Program-made: the position numbers and the translations under genes | Part shown: piece by piece, positions 41,045 to 49,599 of the stretch | Position numbering within the stretch: the first letter of the stretch is position 1 | Layout: each line of letters starts with the position of its first letter | Notes under the pieces: model-generated | The model's database searches: none | The model's input: only the letters and a program-made list of their open reading frames with translations | What the model was told of the DNA's origin: nothing | Assembly: GCF_020215705.1 (NCBI RefSeq) | Contig: NZ_JAIWNB010000031.1 | Span: 1 to 64,000 of the forward strand | Length of the DNA: 64,000 nucleotides | Reading direction: 5' to 3' | From: Nonomuraea aurantiaca | GTDB lineage: Bacteria; Actinomycetota; Actinomycetes; Streptosporangiales; Streptosporangiaceae

Positions 41045-42237
41045 AGGGAGGGACGTAGCTCGGCCAGCGCGCCCGCCACCTCGGCCGGCGCGGCCTGGCC
41101 GCGCATTTCCTCCCGCAGCTCGCCGGCGACCAGACGGGGCCCCGGGTCGGCCAGCAGCCTGGCCGTCTCCTCCCGCACCGCCGCCGGCGCCAGCTCGGCC
41201 AGGCTGAGCACCTGCGCCGCACCCCGGGCCGCAACCCGCCCGGTGTGCCCGGCGTGGTCGGGCAGTTGCGGCACCAGCAGCATGGGCAGGCCGAAGGAGA
41301 GCGCGGTGAGGATGCCGCCGGCGCCGCCGTGCCCTATGAAGGCGTCGCAGTCGCGCAGCACGTGCCGCAGCGGCACGTCGACCACGACGCGCACGTTGGC
41401 CGGCAGTGTGCCGGGCAGCTCGCCGGGCAGGTCCCGCCGCTCGGCGAGCAGGTCCCGCTGCGTGGCCGAGACCGCCAGCACCACCTCCGCCTCCGTCTCG
41501 GCGAGGGCGGCGGTGATCCGCCCGGCGATGAAGCGGACCGGGTCCACCTTGGCGATGGTGTGTCCCCAGCTCACGCACACGCGGGGGCGGCCCCGCCGGG
41601 CGGATGGCTCGGCCGGCCGCCATGGCGTGGTCTCCGCGCCGTTGTAAGGCAGATAGCGCATCGGCAGCAGCCGGTGGTCGCCGGGCAGTTGCACACTGGC
41701 CGGCACCGGGTCCACGGTCACCGCGCCGAACGGGTCCACCGGCCCCGCGCCGAACCGGCCGGCCAGTGGCGCCAGCGCGTCCGGCAGCACGGCGCGGGCC
41801 CGTTGCAGCAGGTCGACGCCGTAAAGCTGGCGCACGGCCGGAATCCCCGTGACCGCGGCGGCGAGCGGGGCGGCCAGCGTCGTCTGGTCGTAGACCACAA
41901 GATCGGCCCGCCAGTCCCTGATCAGGTGGATCAGGTCGGCGGTCATCGACTCCGCGTGCGCCAGCAACATCCGCAGCACCCGGGGGCCCTTCCCGTCACG
42001 CCTGGGCGGCGGCCCGGCGGCGCCGGGCAGGGGGATCAGGTAGTCCCGGACCATGCCGGGCGTGTCGACGTCCGTCCCCACGACCGCGGCCGGCAGGTCC
42101 GCCCGCATGACGTCGCGGGTGAGGCCGGGCTCGCTGGCGAACACCACCTCGTGCCCGGCGGCGCGGCAGGCTCGCGCCAGGGGGACCAGTGCGTACAGAT
42201 GCGAGGGCCAGGCCCAGGTCGTGAACAGCACACGCAT
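41032..42237 (-). CDS. GT-B glycosyltransferase (MGT/erythromycin-type)
   Basis: The protein has 401 residues from ATG 42235-42237; the frame upstream is open but adds an unlikely leader. The N-terminus MRVLFTTWAWPSHLYALVPL and the C-terminal donor-binding segment (FIGHGGAGGILTALSFGLPM and VPQLPDHAGHTGRV) are typical of macrolide and aromatic polyketide GT-B enzymes. No dTDP-sugar biosynthesis genes lie in the window, so it may use a common sugar nucleotide or one made elsewhere. It is convergent with the carbamoyltransferase, suggesting a carbamoylated sugar or aglycone as product. Confidence 0.92.
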   Translation of the reverse strand: MRVLFTTWAWPSHLYALVPLARACRAAGHEVVFASEPGLTRDVMRADLPAAVVGTDVDTPGMVRDYLIPLPGAAGPPPRRDGKGPRVLRMLLAHAESMTADLIHLIRDWRADLVVYDQTTLAAPLAAAVTGIPAVRQLYGVDLLQRARAVLPDALAPLAGRFGAGPVDPFGAVTVDPVPASVQLPGDHRLLPMRYLPYNGAETTPWRPAEPSARRGRPRVCVSWGHTIAKVDPVRFIAGRITAALAETEAEVVLAVSATQRDLLAERRDLPGELPGTLPANVRVVVDVPLRHVLRDCDAFIGHGGAGGILTALSFGLPMLLVPQLPDHAGHTGRVAARGAAQVLSLAELAPAAVREETARLLADPGPRLVAGELREEMRGQAAPAEVAGALAELRPSLARH

Positions 42238-42386
42238 GGGGCGTATCCTCCTCAGCTGCTCGTCGGCACGCCTCGCGGCTCGTCGGCGCGCCTTCCTGCG
42301 CCGACGATGGCACCGTCTCCTGGAGGATCGCTGGAGCGCGACACCGTCTCGATCGCGCGTCGAGCAGCAGCGACCATCGTGACGGT

Positions 42387-43070
42387 GTGAGCGAACCACG
42401 CATCGCCCTGATCACCGGGGCCAACCGAGGACTAGGACACGCGACCGCCGCCGAGCTGCATCGCCGGGGTCTCCGTGTCATCGTGACCGCGCGGGACGCG
42501 GACGACGCCGCGGAGGCGGCCGCGCGGATCGGCCCGGACGTCCGCTCCCATCCGCTCGACGTCACCGATCCCGGCGGCGTCGAGCGGGCGGCAGCCCGGC
42601 TCGGGCCCGTGGACGTGCTCGTGTGCAACGCGGGCGTGCTGCTCGACGCCGGCGACGACCCGTTGTCGGTGCCGCTGGAACGGGTGGAGCGCACACTGAG
42701 GGTCAACCTCCTCGGCGGGTGGCGGGTGGCCCAGGCTTTCGTCCCGGGGATGGTGTCCCGGGGCTGGGGGCGGGTGCTCTTCGTCTCCAGCGGCACCGGG
42801 TCGTTCAGCGTCGGGCTGTGGACCGGGGCGCCCGCGTACTCGGTGTCCAAGACCGCCGTCAACGGGCTGACCACCATGCTCGCCACCTGTACCAAGGGAA
42901 CCGGCGTCCTGGTCAACGCGGTCAACCCCGGACAGACGAGGACCAGGATGGTGCCCACGGCCAGCCGGACGCCGGACGAGGCCGCCGCTGACATCGCCGA
43001 CGCGGCCACGCTCCCTGACGATGGGCCGACGGGCGTGTTCCTCCGCGGCGACCGTCAGATGGGCTGGTAA
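42387..43070 (+). CDS. SDR-family reductase
   Basis: The protein has 227 residues from GTG 42387. The cofactor motif is TGANRGLG, NAG is present, and the catalytic Ser and YSVSK are in place. It is shorter at the C-terminus than FabG (no GG.. tail), nearer to NADPH-dependent carbonyl reductases. It is first in the plus-strand operon with the two cyclases and KS-alpha, so an early ketoreduction is possible. The C-9-type ketoreductase is usually longer (~260 residues), so this need not be the canonical one. Confidence 0.88.
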   Translation: MSEPRIALITGANRGLGHATAAELHRRGLRVIVTARDADDAAEAAARIGPDVRSHPLDVTDPGGVERAAARLGPVDVLVCNAGVLLDAGDDPLSVPLERVERTLRVNLLGGWRVAQAFVPGMVSRGWGRVLFVSSGTGSFSVGLWTGAPAYSVSKTAVNGLTTMLATCTKGTGVLVNAVNPGQTRTRMVPTASRTPDEAAADIADAATLPDDGPTGVFLRGDRQMGW

Positions 43071-43157
43071 CCGCGCTGGAGCTGACTTCGAGCATCCTTC
43101 CACCGACCGCGGCAACCATCGAAGCAGCCCTTCGACTTATTCGCAGGAGGCGAAAAC

Positions 43158-43493
43158 GTGCACCGGACTCTGATCGTCGCCAAGCTGAGGAATGCCGACA
43201 CCCGGCCGATAGCCGAGGTGTTCGCCGAGTCCGACGCGACCGAACTGCCCCACATGGTGGGCGTGAGCCGTCGAACTCTGTTCCACTTCCACGACCTCTA
43301 CTTCCACCTCGTCGAGGCCGACCAGGACATCTCCCCCAACTTGTACAAGGCACGCAGCCACCCGCTCTACGAGGACATCAACGCCCGGCTGGCCAAGCTG
43401 GTCGCACCGTACGACCCGAACTGGCAGGAGCCGAAGGACGCGATGGCCACGCCCTTCTACGTGTGGAGCGACAAGGAGGGGAGGCTGCAGTGA
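43158..43493 (+). CDS. TcmI-family polyketide cyclase
   Basis: The protein has 111 residues from GTG 43158 with AGGAGG upstream. It matches TcmI-type cyclases in length and motifs: HRTLIVAKLRNADTRPIAEVF, VGVSRRTLFHFHDLYFHL and the C-terminal MATPFYVW. TcmI closes the last ring of tetracenomycin, and relatives do so in pentangular polyphenols. It is next to the TcmJ-like cupin and KS-alpha, as in those clusters. Confidence 0.93.
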   Translation: MHRTLIVAKLRNADTRPIAEVFAESDATELPHMVGVSRRTLFHFHDLYFHLVEADQDISPNLYKARSHPLYEDINARLAKLVAPYDPNWQEPKDAMATPFYVWSDKEGRLQ

Positions 43494-43951
43494 CCGCCGC
43501 CGAGACATCCGGCGGGAGCGCCCCCGCCGAAGTGAAGGCCGTCAAGGTGAACGCCGCGGACGTGGCACCCAACCGCCGCCGCGGCGGCGACATCCGGGTC
43601 ACGCTCAGCCCGAAGACGGTCAGCTGCACCTCTGGGTTCGGCGGCGTGCTGTACCTCAAGCCCGGCGAGCATGTGGCCGAGCACTACCACCCGTACTCCG
43701 AGGAGTTCCTGCACGTGATCGCCGGCGAGCTGGAGATGACCTTGGACGGCGAGCCGGTCCGGCTCTCGCCCGGTGACTCGCTGCTGGTGCCGATCGGCGT
43801 ACGCCATCGCCTGGTGAACGGCGGCGAGGAAGAGGCGCACGTGGTGTTCCACCTCTCGCCGCTGGCTCCCCGCCCCGACCTGGGTCATGTGGACACCGAG
43901 CAGTTACCGGCCCCGCAGGAGCCCAACCCCCAGGTCGGGGGCTCCAGGTGA
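43490..43951 (+). CDS. Cupin, TcmJ-like polyketide cyclase
   Basis: The protein has 153 residues from GTG 43490, which overlaps the TcmI stop and follows GGAGGGGAGG. Cupin motif 1 is visible: the metal-binding GEHVAEHYHPYSEEFLHVI (H-x-H...E) and motif 2 GVRHRLVNGG. TcmJ-type cupins assist ring folding together with TcmI and TcmN. The stop overlaps KS-alpha as GTGA, so the three are made in step. Confidence 0.9.
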   Translation: MTAAETSGGSAPAEVKAVKVNAADVAPNRRRGGDIRVTLSPKTVSCTSGFGGVLYLKPGEHVAEHYHPYSEEFLHVIAGELEMTLDGEPVRLSPGDSLLVPIGVRHRLVNGGEEEAHVVFHLSPLAPRPDLGHVDTEQLPAPQEPNPQVGGSR

Positions 43952-45204
43952 GCCGGGAGGCGGTGATCACCGGCATAGGCGTCGTCGCGCCCGGCGGCAT
44001 CGGGCGCGAGGCGTTCTGGCGGCTCCTCACCGACGGGCGCACCGCCACCCGGCGGATCACGCTGTTCGACCCCAGCGAGTTCCGCTCGCAGATCGCGGCC
44101 GAGGTGGACTTCGACCCCAAGGCCGCGGGGCTGTCGGCGCAGCAGATCCGGCGGATGGACAGGGCCGCCCAGTTCGCCACGGTCTGCACAAGGGAGGCGG
44201 TCGCCGACAGCGGCATCGACCTGGCGGCCTTCGAGCCCGACCGAGTCGGCGTCGCGATCGGCAGCGCCGTGGGCTGCACGATGGGCCTGGAGGCGGAGTA
44301 CACGGTCCTGGCCGACGAGGGTCGCCGCTGGCTGGTGGACCACACCTACGGGGTGCCCCACCTGTACGGGTACATGGTGCCCAGCACGCTGGCCGTCGAG
44401 GTGGCCTGGGAGGCGGGCGCGGAGGGCCCGGCGGCGCTGATCTCGACCGGCTGCACGTCGGGCCTCGACGCGATCGGCCACGGGGCCGTGCTCATCGAGG
44501 AGAACGCGGCGGACGTCGTGATCGCGGGGGCGACGGACGCGCCTTTGTCGCCCATCACCTCCGCGTGCTTCGACGCGATCCGGGCCACCTCCCCGAACAA
44601 CGACGACCCCGAGCACGCCTCGCGGCCGTTCGACGCGACCCGGGACGGCTTCGTGCTCGGCGAAGGCGCCGCCGTGATGGTTCTGGAGGAGGCCGAGAGC
44701 GCGCGGCGGCGCGGCGCGCGGGTTTACGCCCGCCTCATCGGGTTCGCCAGCCGCAGCAACGCCTTCCACATGACGGGGCTCAAGCCCGACGGGCGCGAGA
44801 TGGCCGAGGCCATCCGTGTGGCGATGGACCAGGCCAGGATCGACCCGGCGGACGTCGACTACATCAACGCGCACGGTTCGGGCACCCGGCAGAACGACCG
44901 GCACGAGACGGCGGCGTTCAAGCGCAGCCTCGGTCAACGCGCCTATGAGATCCCAGCCAGTTCGATCAAGTCGATGGTCGGCCACTCGCTCGGCGCGATC
45001 GGCTCCCTGGAGGTCGCGGCGTGCGCCCTGGCCCTGGAACGGCAGGTCGTGCCGCCGACGGCCAATCTGCGACACCGCGACCCCGAATGTGACCTCGACT
45101 ACGTGCCGATCACAGCCCGGGAGCACGAGATGGACGTCGTGCTCAGCGTCGGCAGCGGTTTCGGCGGCTTTCAGAGCGCCATGGTTCTCGCGCGCCCCGC
45201 GTAG
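43948..45204 (+). CDS. Ketosynthase alpha (KS-alpha) of the type II PKS
   Basis: The protein has 418 residues from the GTG overlapping the cupin stop. The active-site Cys is in STGCTSGLDAIG; His residues lie in NAHGSGT and MVGHSLGAIG. It catalyses decarboxylation and chain extension from malonyl-ACP. The CLF that should form its dimer is not next to it but 7.5 kb away on the other strand (52744-53973), and the ACP is 22 kb away. This is the last gene of the plus-strand operon SDR-TcmI-TcmJ-KS-alpha. Confidence 0.96.
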   Translation: MSREAVITGIGVVAPGGIGREAFWRLLTDGRTATRRITLFDPSEFRSQIAAEVDFDPKAAGLSAQQIRRMDRAAQFATVCTREAVADSGIDLAAFEPDRVGVAIGSAVGCTMGLEAEYTVLADEGRRWLVDHTYGVPHLYGYMVPSTLAVEVAWEAGAEGPAALISTGCTSGLDAIGHGAVLIEENAADVVIAGATDAPLSPITSACFDAIRATSPNNDDPEHASRPFDATRDGFVLGEGAAVMVLEEAESARRRGARVYARLIGFASRSNAFHMTGLKPDGREMAEAIRVAMDQARIDPADVDYINAHGSGTRQNDRHETAAFKRSLGQRAYEIPASSIKSMVGHSLGAIGSLEVAACALALERQVVPPTANLRHRDPECDLDYVPITAREHEMDVVLSVGSGFGGFQSAMVLARPA

Positions 45205-45724
45205 CGGCTTATCCATCCTGACTCATCACTCAGGAATGCCATCTGACACCTCTAGTAGAATTTCAGGATCCTGTCAAGATTACGGATAGGTAGATCAATG
45301 AAATCAGGGGCGCTCCGCTCCCGCCAGGGGGACCCGGGTTCGGGCAGGTGGCGTCTTAGCAGATCACCGGCCTGTCAATCAGGAAAGCATTCTTGCCGAT
45401 GGAATATTTAGCCATCAGCCACGCCGGATGGCTAAGGGTTTAATTCAGGGCTTTCCCTGAGGCGTGGTATCCGGAGTGAGTGATACCGTCAGTCAAGCAT
45501 TCGTCATACTCCGTAGACCCAGCGATCTTCGAGTCATTTTCAAGATCCAATTACCTGCGTCTGCTAAGTTCTTTTAGAGGCGATCGTCCGATGATGGCCG
45601 AAGAGACGCCGGGTGAGTTCTCGTCGCCACAGACGGCCCATTTCTCGGACAAGCCGACGCATGACGACCGACGTCCGGCGCGACGCGGACGAAAGGGACT
45701 CGAGGGACGCTGGGGACGGGGTGC
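45205..45724. other. 520-bp intergenic region upstream of the SARP gene
   Basis: The stretch between KS-alpha and the SARP gene is AT-richer than its surroundings and holds no convincing gene; a short plus-strand frame at 45480-45782 lacks a site and overlaps the SARP start. A hairpin with perfect 9-base arms at 45408-45416 and 45427-45435 (10-base loop, then GGGTTT) may end transcription from KS-alpha. The rest most likely carries the SARP promoter. I could not pick out heptamer SARP boxes. Confidence 0.45.
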
Positions 45725-47659
45725 GTGGTGGAAATCAACCTTCTCGGTCCGATGGAAGTGTTCAGGCATGGCGTTATTTTGACGCCATCGGCTCCCAAAC
45801 TGCGCACTGTGCTCAGTTTGCTGGCCGTTCAAGCGAGGATAGTCGTCCGAACCGACAAGATCATTGAGGAGCTCTGGGAGGACAACCCACCGGCGAGTGT
45901 CACTACCACTTTGCAGACCTACATCTACCAATTACGCAAGTTGTTACGGCTGGGCACGTCCCCGAACGTGGACAGCGCCGGCGACACGCCGGCGGACGCC
46001 GCCCTGCGCACCTCTCCCTACGGATACGCGCTGGTCCTCGACCCGGACATGCTCGACACCATTCGTTTCGAGCGGCTGTCCGACCAAGGCAGGAGGGAGC
46101 TGGAGGCGGGTGACACGAACGCCGCCGCCGAGACCCTCTCCCGTGCCCTGCGGCTCTGGCGCGGGCCCGCGCTGGTCGATGTCGGCCACGGGCCGGTGCT
46201 GCGCGCGGAGAGCCTGCGGCTGGAGGAGATGCTCAAGAACGCGCTGGAACGCCGCATCGAGGCGGACCTGCACCTGGGCCGACATCATGAGCTGCTTGGC
46301 GAGCTGACCCGACTGGCCGCCGAGCAGCCCACCCACGAAGGATTCCAAGCAAAGCTGATGCTGGCGCTGCACCGCGCGGGCCGCCGCTCCGAGGCGCTGA
46401 AGATCTACCAGCGCACCCGGAGCACTCTGGCCACGGAGCTGGGCCTCGATCCGTCCAACGACTTGGAGCAACTACACCGCGCCGTGCTGGACGCGGACGA
46501 GAGCCTCGCACTGCCGCGCCCCCGGACCCCGGTTCGACTGAACCGCAGTCGTCCGCCGCGCCAGCTCCCACCCGAGGGCTCCGCGCTCATGGGCCGGCAG
46601 CCGCAGGTCGGCGCTCTGCTCGCCGCCCTGTCAGCCCGGCAGCACCACGCGCCGCCGGTCGTCGTCATCACCGGCCCGCCCGGTTCGGGCAAGTCCGCGC
46701 TGTGCGCGCAGGTCGGGCACCGGGCCAACGGCCCCTATCCCGACGGCCAGCTCTACGCGCGCCTACTGGACGCCCATGGCCGCCCGGCCGACCCCCGCGA
46801 CGTCCTCGCCGAGTTCCTACGCGCCATGGATGTGCCGGAGGACCGCATCCCCGCCACTCTGAGCGAGCGCTCAAGGCTCTTCCGCACCTGGACCGCGGAC
46901 CGGCACGTGCTGGTGACCCTCGACGATGTGGTCCAGACCGACCAGCTGCTCCCGCTGATGCCCGCGAGCCCCGACTGCGGCGTCCTGGTCACTGCCCGCA
47001 GGCAGCTGTCCGCGCCCGAGGTCACGGCGACCGTCGAGTTGGGCCCGCTGAATGTCGAGGAAGGGATGCGGCTGCTGACCAACGTGCTCGGCAAGCACCG
47101 CATCGCCCAGGACGAGGCGGCCGCCCACGAGCTCGTCCGCCTGTGCGACGGCCTGCCCGCCGCGCTGCAGGCGGCCGCCGCGCGGCTTCAGCTCAGACCG
47201 CACTGGCCGCTCAGCAAGCTCGTCAAGGGGATCAAAGGGGAGACGGCCGAACCGGGCACCAGCCATCACGAGCTGTTCCTCTACCCGAGCGTGGAGCTGA
47301 GCTACCGGCTCACCCCGTCGGCCGTCCAGTCCGCCTTCCGCATGCTCACGCGGCTCGACGTCTCGACCTTCTCGCCGCACCTGACCGCGCACCTGCTGCG
47401 GATCTCCGAGATCCAGGCAGAGCGCCTGTTGGACGAGCTCGTGGAGTTCCAGCTCATGATGGCGGAGCCCGGTGGGGAATCGGATGTGCTCCAGTACCGC
47501 TTCCTGCCCAGCGTGCGGGCCGCCGCCCGCCAGCTGCCCGCCGATGAGGGCGACGCCCTTTTCAGCTCGGTCTACCAGGCCGTCCCCGCGTCGCGTGGCG
47601 CCAGGGGCGATGGGTTCCTCAATGAGCTGGGCGCCGGGCGGGCGCCGGTGTCCTACTGA
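45725..47659 (+). CDS. SARP-family regulator with BTAD and NB-ARC-like ATPase domains
   Basis: The protein has 644 residues from GTG 45725 or 45728. The first ~95 residues form the OmpR-like DNA-binding domain (EINLLGPMEVFRHG, TLQTYIYQLRKLL). The BTAD follows to ~260 (LEEMLKNALERRIEADLHLG). A P-loop GPPGSGKSALC near residue 320 begins an NB-ARC/ATPase part, with the sensor-like LLPLMPASPDCGVLVTARR downstream. There is no C-terminal TPR, so it is shorter than AfsR. SARPs activate antibiotic clusters from direct repeats upstream of target operons. This is the only intact regulator inside the cluster and is likely its switch. Confidence 0.93.
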   Translation: MVEINLLGPMEVFRHGVILTPSAPKLRTVLSLLAVQARIVVRTDKIIEELWEDNPPASVTTTLQTYIYQLRKLLRLGTSPNVDSAGDTPADAALRTSPYGYALVLDPDMLDTIRFERLSDQGRRELEAGDTNAAAETLSRALRLWRGPALVDVGHGPVLRAESLRLEEMLKNALERRIEADLHLGRHHELLGELTRLAAEQPTHEGFQAKLMLALHRAGRRSEALKIYQRTRSTLATELGLDPSNDLEQLHRAVLDADESLALPRPRTPVRLNRSRPPRQLPPEGSALMGRQPQVGALLAALSARQHHAPPVVVITGPPGSGKSALCAQVGHRANGPYPDGQLYARLLDAHGRPADPRDVLAEFLRAMDVPEDRIPATLSERSRLFRTWTADRHVLVTLDDVVQTDQLLPLMPASPDCGVLVTARRQLSAPEVTATVELGPLNVEEGMRLLTNVLGKHRIAQDEAAAHELVRLCDGLPAALQAAAARLQLRPHWPLSKLVKGIKGETAEPGTSHHELFLYPSVELSYRLTPSAVQSAFRMLTRLDVSTFSPHLTAHLLRISEIQAERLLDELVEFQLMMAEPGGESDVLQYRFLPSVRAAARQLPADEGDALFSSVYQAVPASRGARGDGFLNELGAGRAPVSY

Positions 47660-47743
47660 TCCGGCCCCCGCTGGTCCGGCCTTCCGTCGGTTACGCCTTA
47701 CGGAGTGCTTCCGAGAATGTGGCACGGTCGCTCGACATCCAAG

Positions 47744-49120
47744 TCAGCGGGAAGCCCCCTCGGTCAGCAACGACGTGGTGTGCGTGCCCTCGCGGAAGGC
47801 CGGATCGGCCAGCACGGACCGGAGCAGTTCCTTGGTCGTGCGGATACCGCGGCCCACGATGCGGAACTCCGCCAGCGCCCGCTCCATCCTGGCGATCGCC
47901 TGCTCGCGGTCCGGCGCCCAGGCGATCACCTTGGCCAGCAGCGAGTCGTAGTCGGGCGGTACCCGGTAGCCCGCGTACGCGTGGGTGTCCACACGTAGGA
48001 ACGCGCCGCCCGGCGGCACGAACTCGGTCAGCTCTCCCGCGCATGGCACGAAGTCGCGATCTGGGTCCTCAGCGTTGATCCGGCACTCCATGGCCACGCC
48101 GCGCGGGCTGATGTCCTCCTGCCTGACGGACAGCGGCCAGCCCGCGGCGACGCAGAGCTGCTCGCGCACAAGGTCGATCCCGGTCACCGCCTCAGTCACC
48201 GGATGCTCCACCTGGATGCGCGAGTTCACCTCGATGAACGCGAACTCCTCACCGCTGACCAGGAACTCGAACGTCCCCGCGCCGGTGAAACCCGCAGCCT
48301 TCGCCCCGGCGATCGCGGCCTCGGCGAGCCGGTCGGCCAGCGCCGGTGACACGCTGGGGGCGGGTGTCTCCTCGATCAGCTTCTGATGCCGCCGCTGCAC
48401 CGAGCAGTCCCGGTTGCCGAGGGCCACGACCATGCCGTGCTCGTCGCCCAGCACCTGGACCTCCACGTGCTTGGCCTGCTCCATGAACCGTTCGAGGTAG
48501 ACCCGGCCGTCGCCGAACACCGCCCGCGCGGCCGCGCTGGTGGCACGGGACGTGGCCGCCAGGTCCTCCATCCGGCGCACCACCGCCATGCCGCGCCCGC
48601 CGCCGCCGGCCGACGCCTTGATGATCAACGGGAAGCCGATCCGCTGTCCGGCGGCGAGCACGTCGGCCGCGGCGCTCACCGGCTCGGGCGTGCCGGGCAG
48701 CACCGGCAGGCCGGCGTCCGCCATCATGCTCCTGGCCAGCGCCTTGTCCCCGAGGCTGGCCATGACCTCTGGCCTGGCGCCGACGAAGACCAGCCCGTTG
48801 CTCGCGCAGATCTCCGCGAAGTCGGGGTCTTCCGACAGGAATCCGTAGCCGGGGTGCACGGCCTGCGCGCCGGTGCGCAGCGCGGCCTCGATGATCGCCG
48901 GTGGATAGAGGTAGCTGCGTTTCGCCGGGCCGGGGCCGATCCGCACCGCGACGTCCGCGGCCCGCACGGCGGCCGAGTCGCCGTCCACTGACGAGTGGAC
49001 GACGACGGTCCTGATCCCCATCTCGCGGCAGGTCCGCACGATGCGCAGCGCGATCTCGCCGCGGTTGGCCACCAGCACGGTGTCGAACGGCCGTGACGGC
49101 CGACGCGTGTTCCCGGTCAT
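47744..49120 (-). CDS. accC: Acetyl-CoA carboxylase, biotin carboxylase subunit
   Basis: The protein has 458 residues, the full length for AccC. It has the ATP-grasp loop KASAGGGGRGM, the catalytic segment EVNSRIQVEHPVTE, and VANRGEIALRI at the start. It carboxylates biotin on the BCCP using ATP and bicarbonate. Its start overlaps the BCCP stop (ATGA). It is the last gene of a minus-strand operon that also contains CLF. A dedicated carboxylase raises malonyl-CoA for the PKS. Confidence 0.96.
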   Translation of the reverse strand: MTGNTRRPSRPFDTVLVANRGEIALRIVRTCREMGIRTVVVHSSVDGDSAAVRAADVAVRIGPGPAKRSYLYPPAIIEAALRTGAQAVHPGYGFLSEDPDFAEICASNGLVFVGARPEVMASLGDKALARSMMADAGLPVLPGTPEPVSAAADVLAAGQRIGFPLIIKASAGGGGRGMAVVRRMEDLAATSRATSAAARAVFGDGRVYLERFMEQAKHVEVQVLGDEHGMVVALGNRDCSVQRRHQKLIEETPAPSVSPALADRLAEAAIAGAKAAGFTGAGTFEFLVSGEEFAFIEVNSRIQVEHPVTEAVTGIDLVREQLCVAAGWPLSVRQEDISPRGVAMECRINAEDPDRDFVPCAGELTEFVPPGGAFLRVDTHAYAGYRVPPDYDSLLAKVIAWAPDREQAIARMERALAEFRIVGRGIRTTKELLRSVLADPAFREGTHTTSLLTEGASR

Positions 49121-49599
49121 TCCTCAGCTCTCGGCTCGATCACGATCAGCGGTTGGTCGTACTCGACGCCCTCGGCGTCGCCGACCAGGAATTGCGTAAC
49201 CCGACCGCCGACGTCCGCGATGACCGGGTTCATCAGCTTCATCGCCTCGACGATGGCCACCTGCTGGTCCGGCTCGACGAAATCGCCGACCTGCACGAAC
49301 GGCTTCGCGCCCGGCTCGGGCTGCCGGTAGAACATGCCCACCAGCTCGGCCCGCAGCACGTGACCCGTCGTCTCCGGAGCGGGCTCCTCAGGCGGCGCGT
49401 AGGCCGGCTCCGCCGCCGCGAACGGCGGCCATTCGACCTCGATGCTCGCGCCCCCCAGCCGTACGCATGCCCTGCTCGGTGGCCGCGACGCGGCGTGGAC
49501 GGCGTCGGCCAGCCCTTGGCAGAGGACCGCCACCGCGTCCCGCACGCCCAGCTCGGCCAGCGCTCCGTCCCACGCGCTCGATTGCTGCGCCTCCGTCAT
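49117..49599 (-). CDS. accB: Biotin carboxyl carrier protein (BCCP)
   Basis: The protein has 160 residues from ATG 49597-49599. The biotinylation motif is VEAMKLMNPV, with the biotinyl Lys in EAMKLM. The N-terminal ~80 residues are unlike the common BCCP leader, and a PEEPAPE hinge joins the domains. Overlaps with both neighbours (49596-49599 and 49117-49120) indicate a coupled operon. Confidence 0.95.
   Translation of the reverse strand: MTEAQQSSAWDGALAELGVRDAVAVLCQGLADAVHAASRPPSRACVRLGGASIEVEWPPFAAAEPAYAPPEEPAPETTGHVLRAELVGMFYRQPEPGAKPFVQVGDFVEPDQQVAIVEAMKLMNPVIADVGGRVTQFLVGDAEGVEYDQPLIVIEPRAEE

Noticed and set aside
47691..49120. Biotin carboxylase as the primary-metabolism copy of accC
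   Set aside because: Its overlap with the BCCP and fused carboxyltransferase genes in an operon with CLF shows it belongs to the polyketide cluster.
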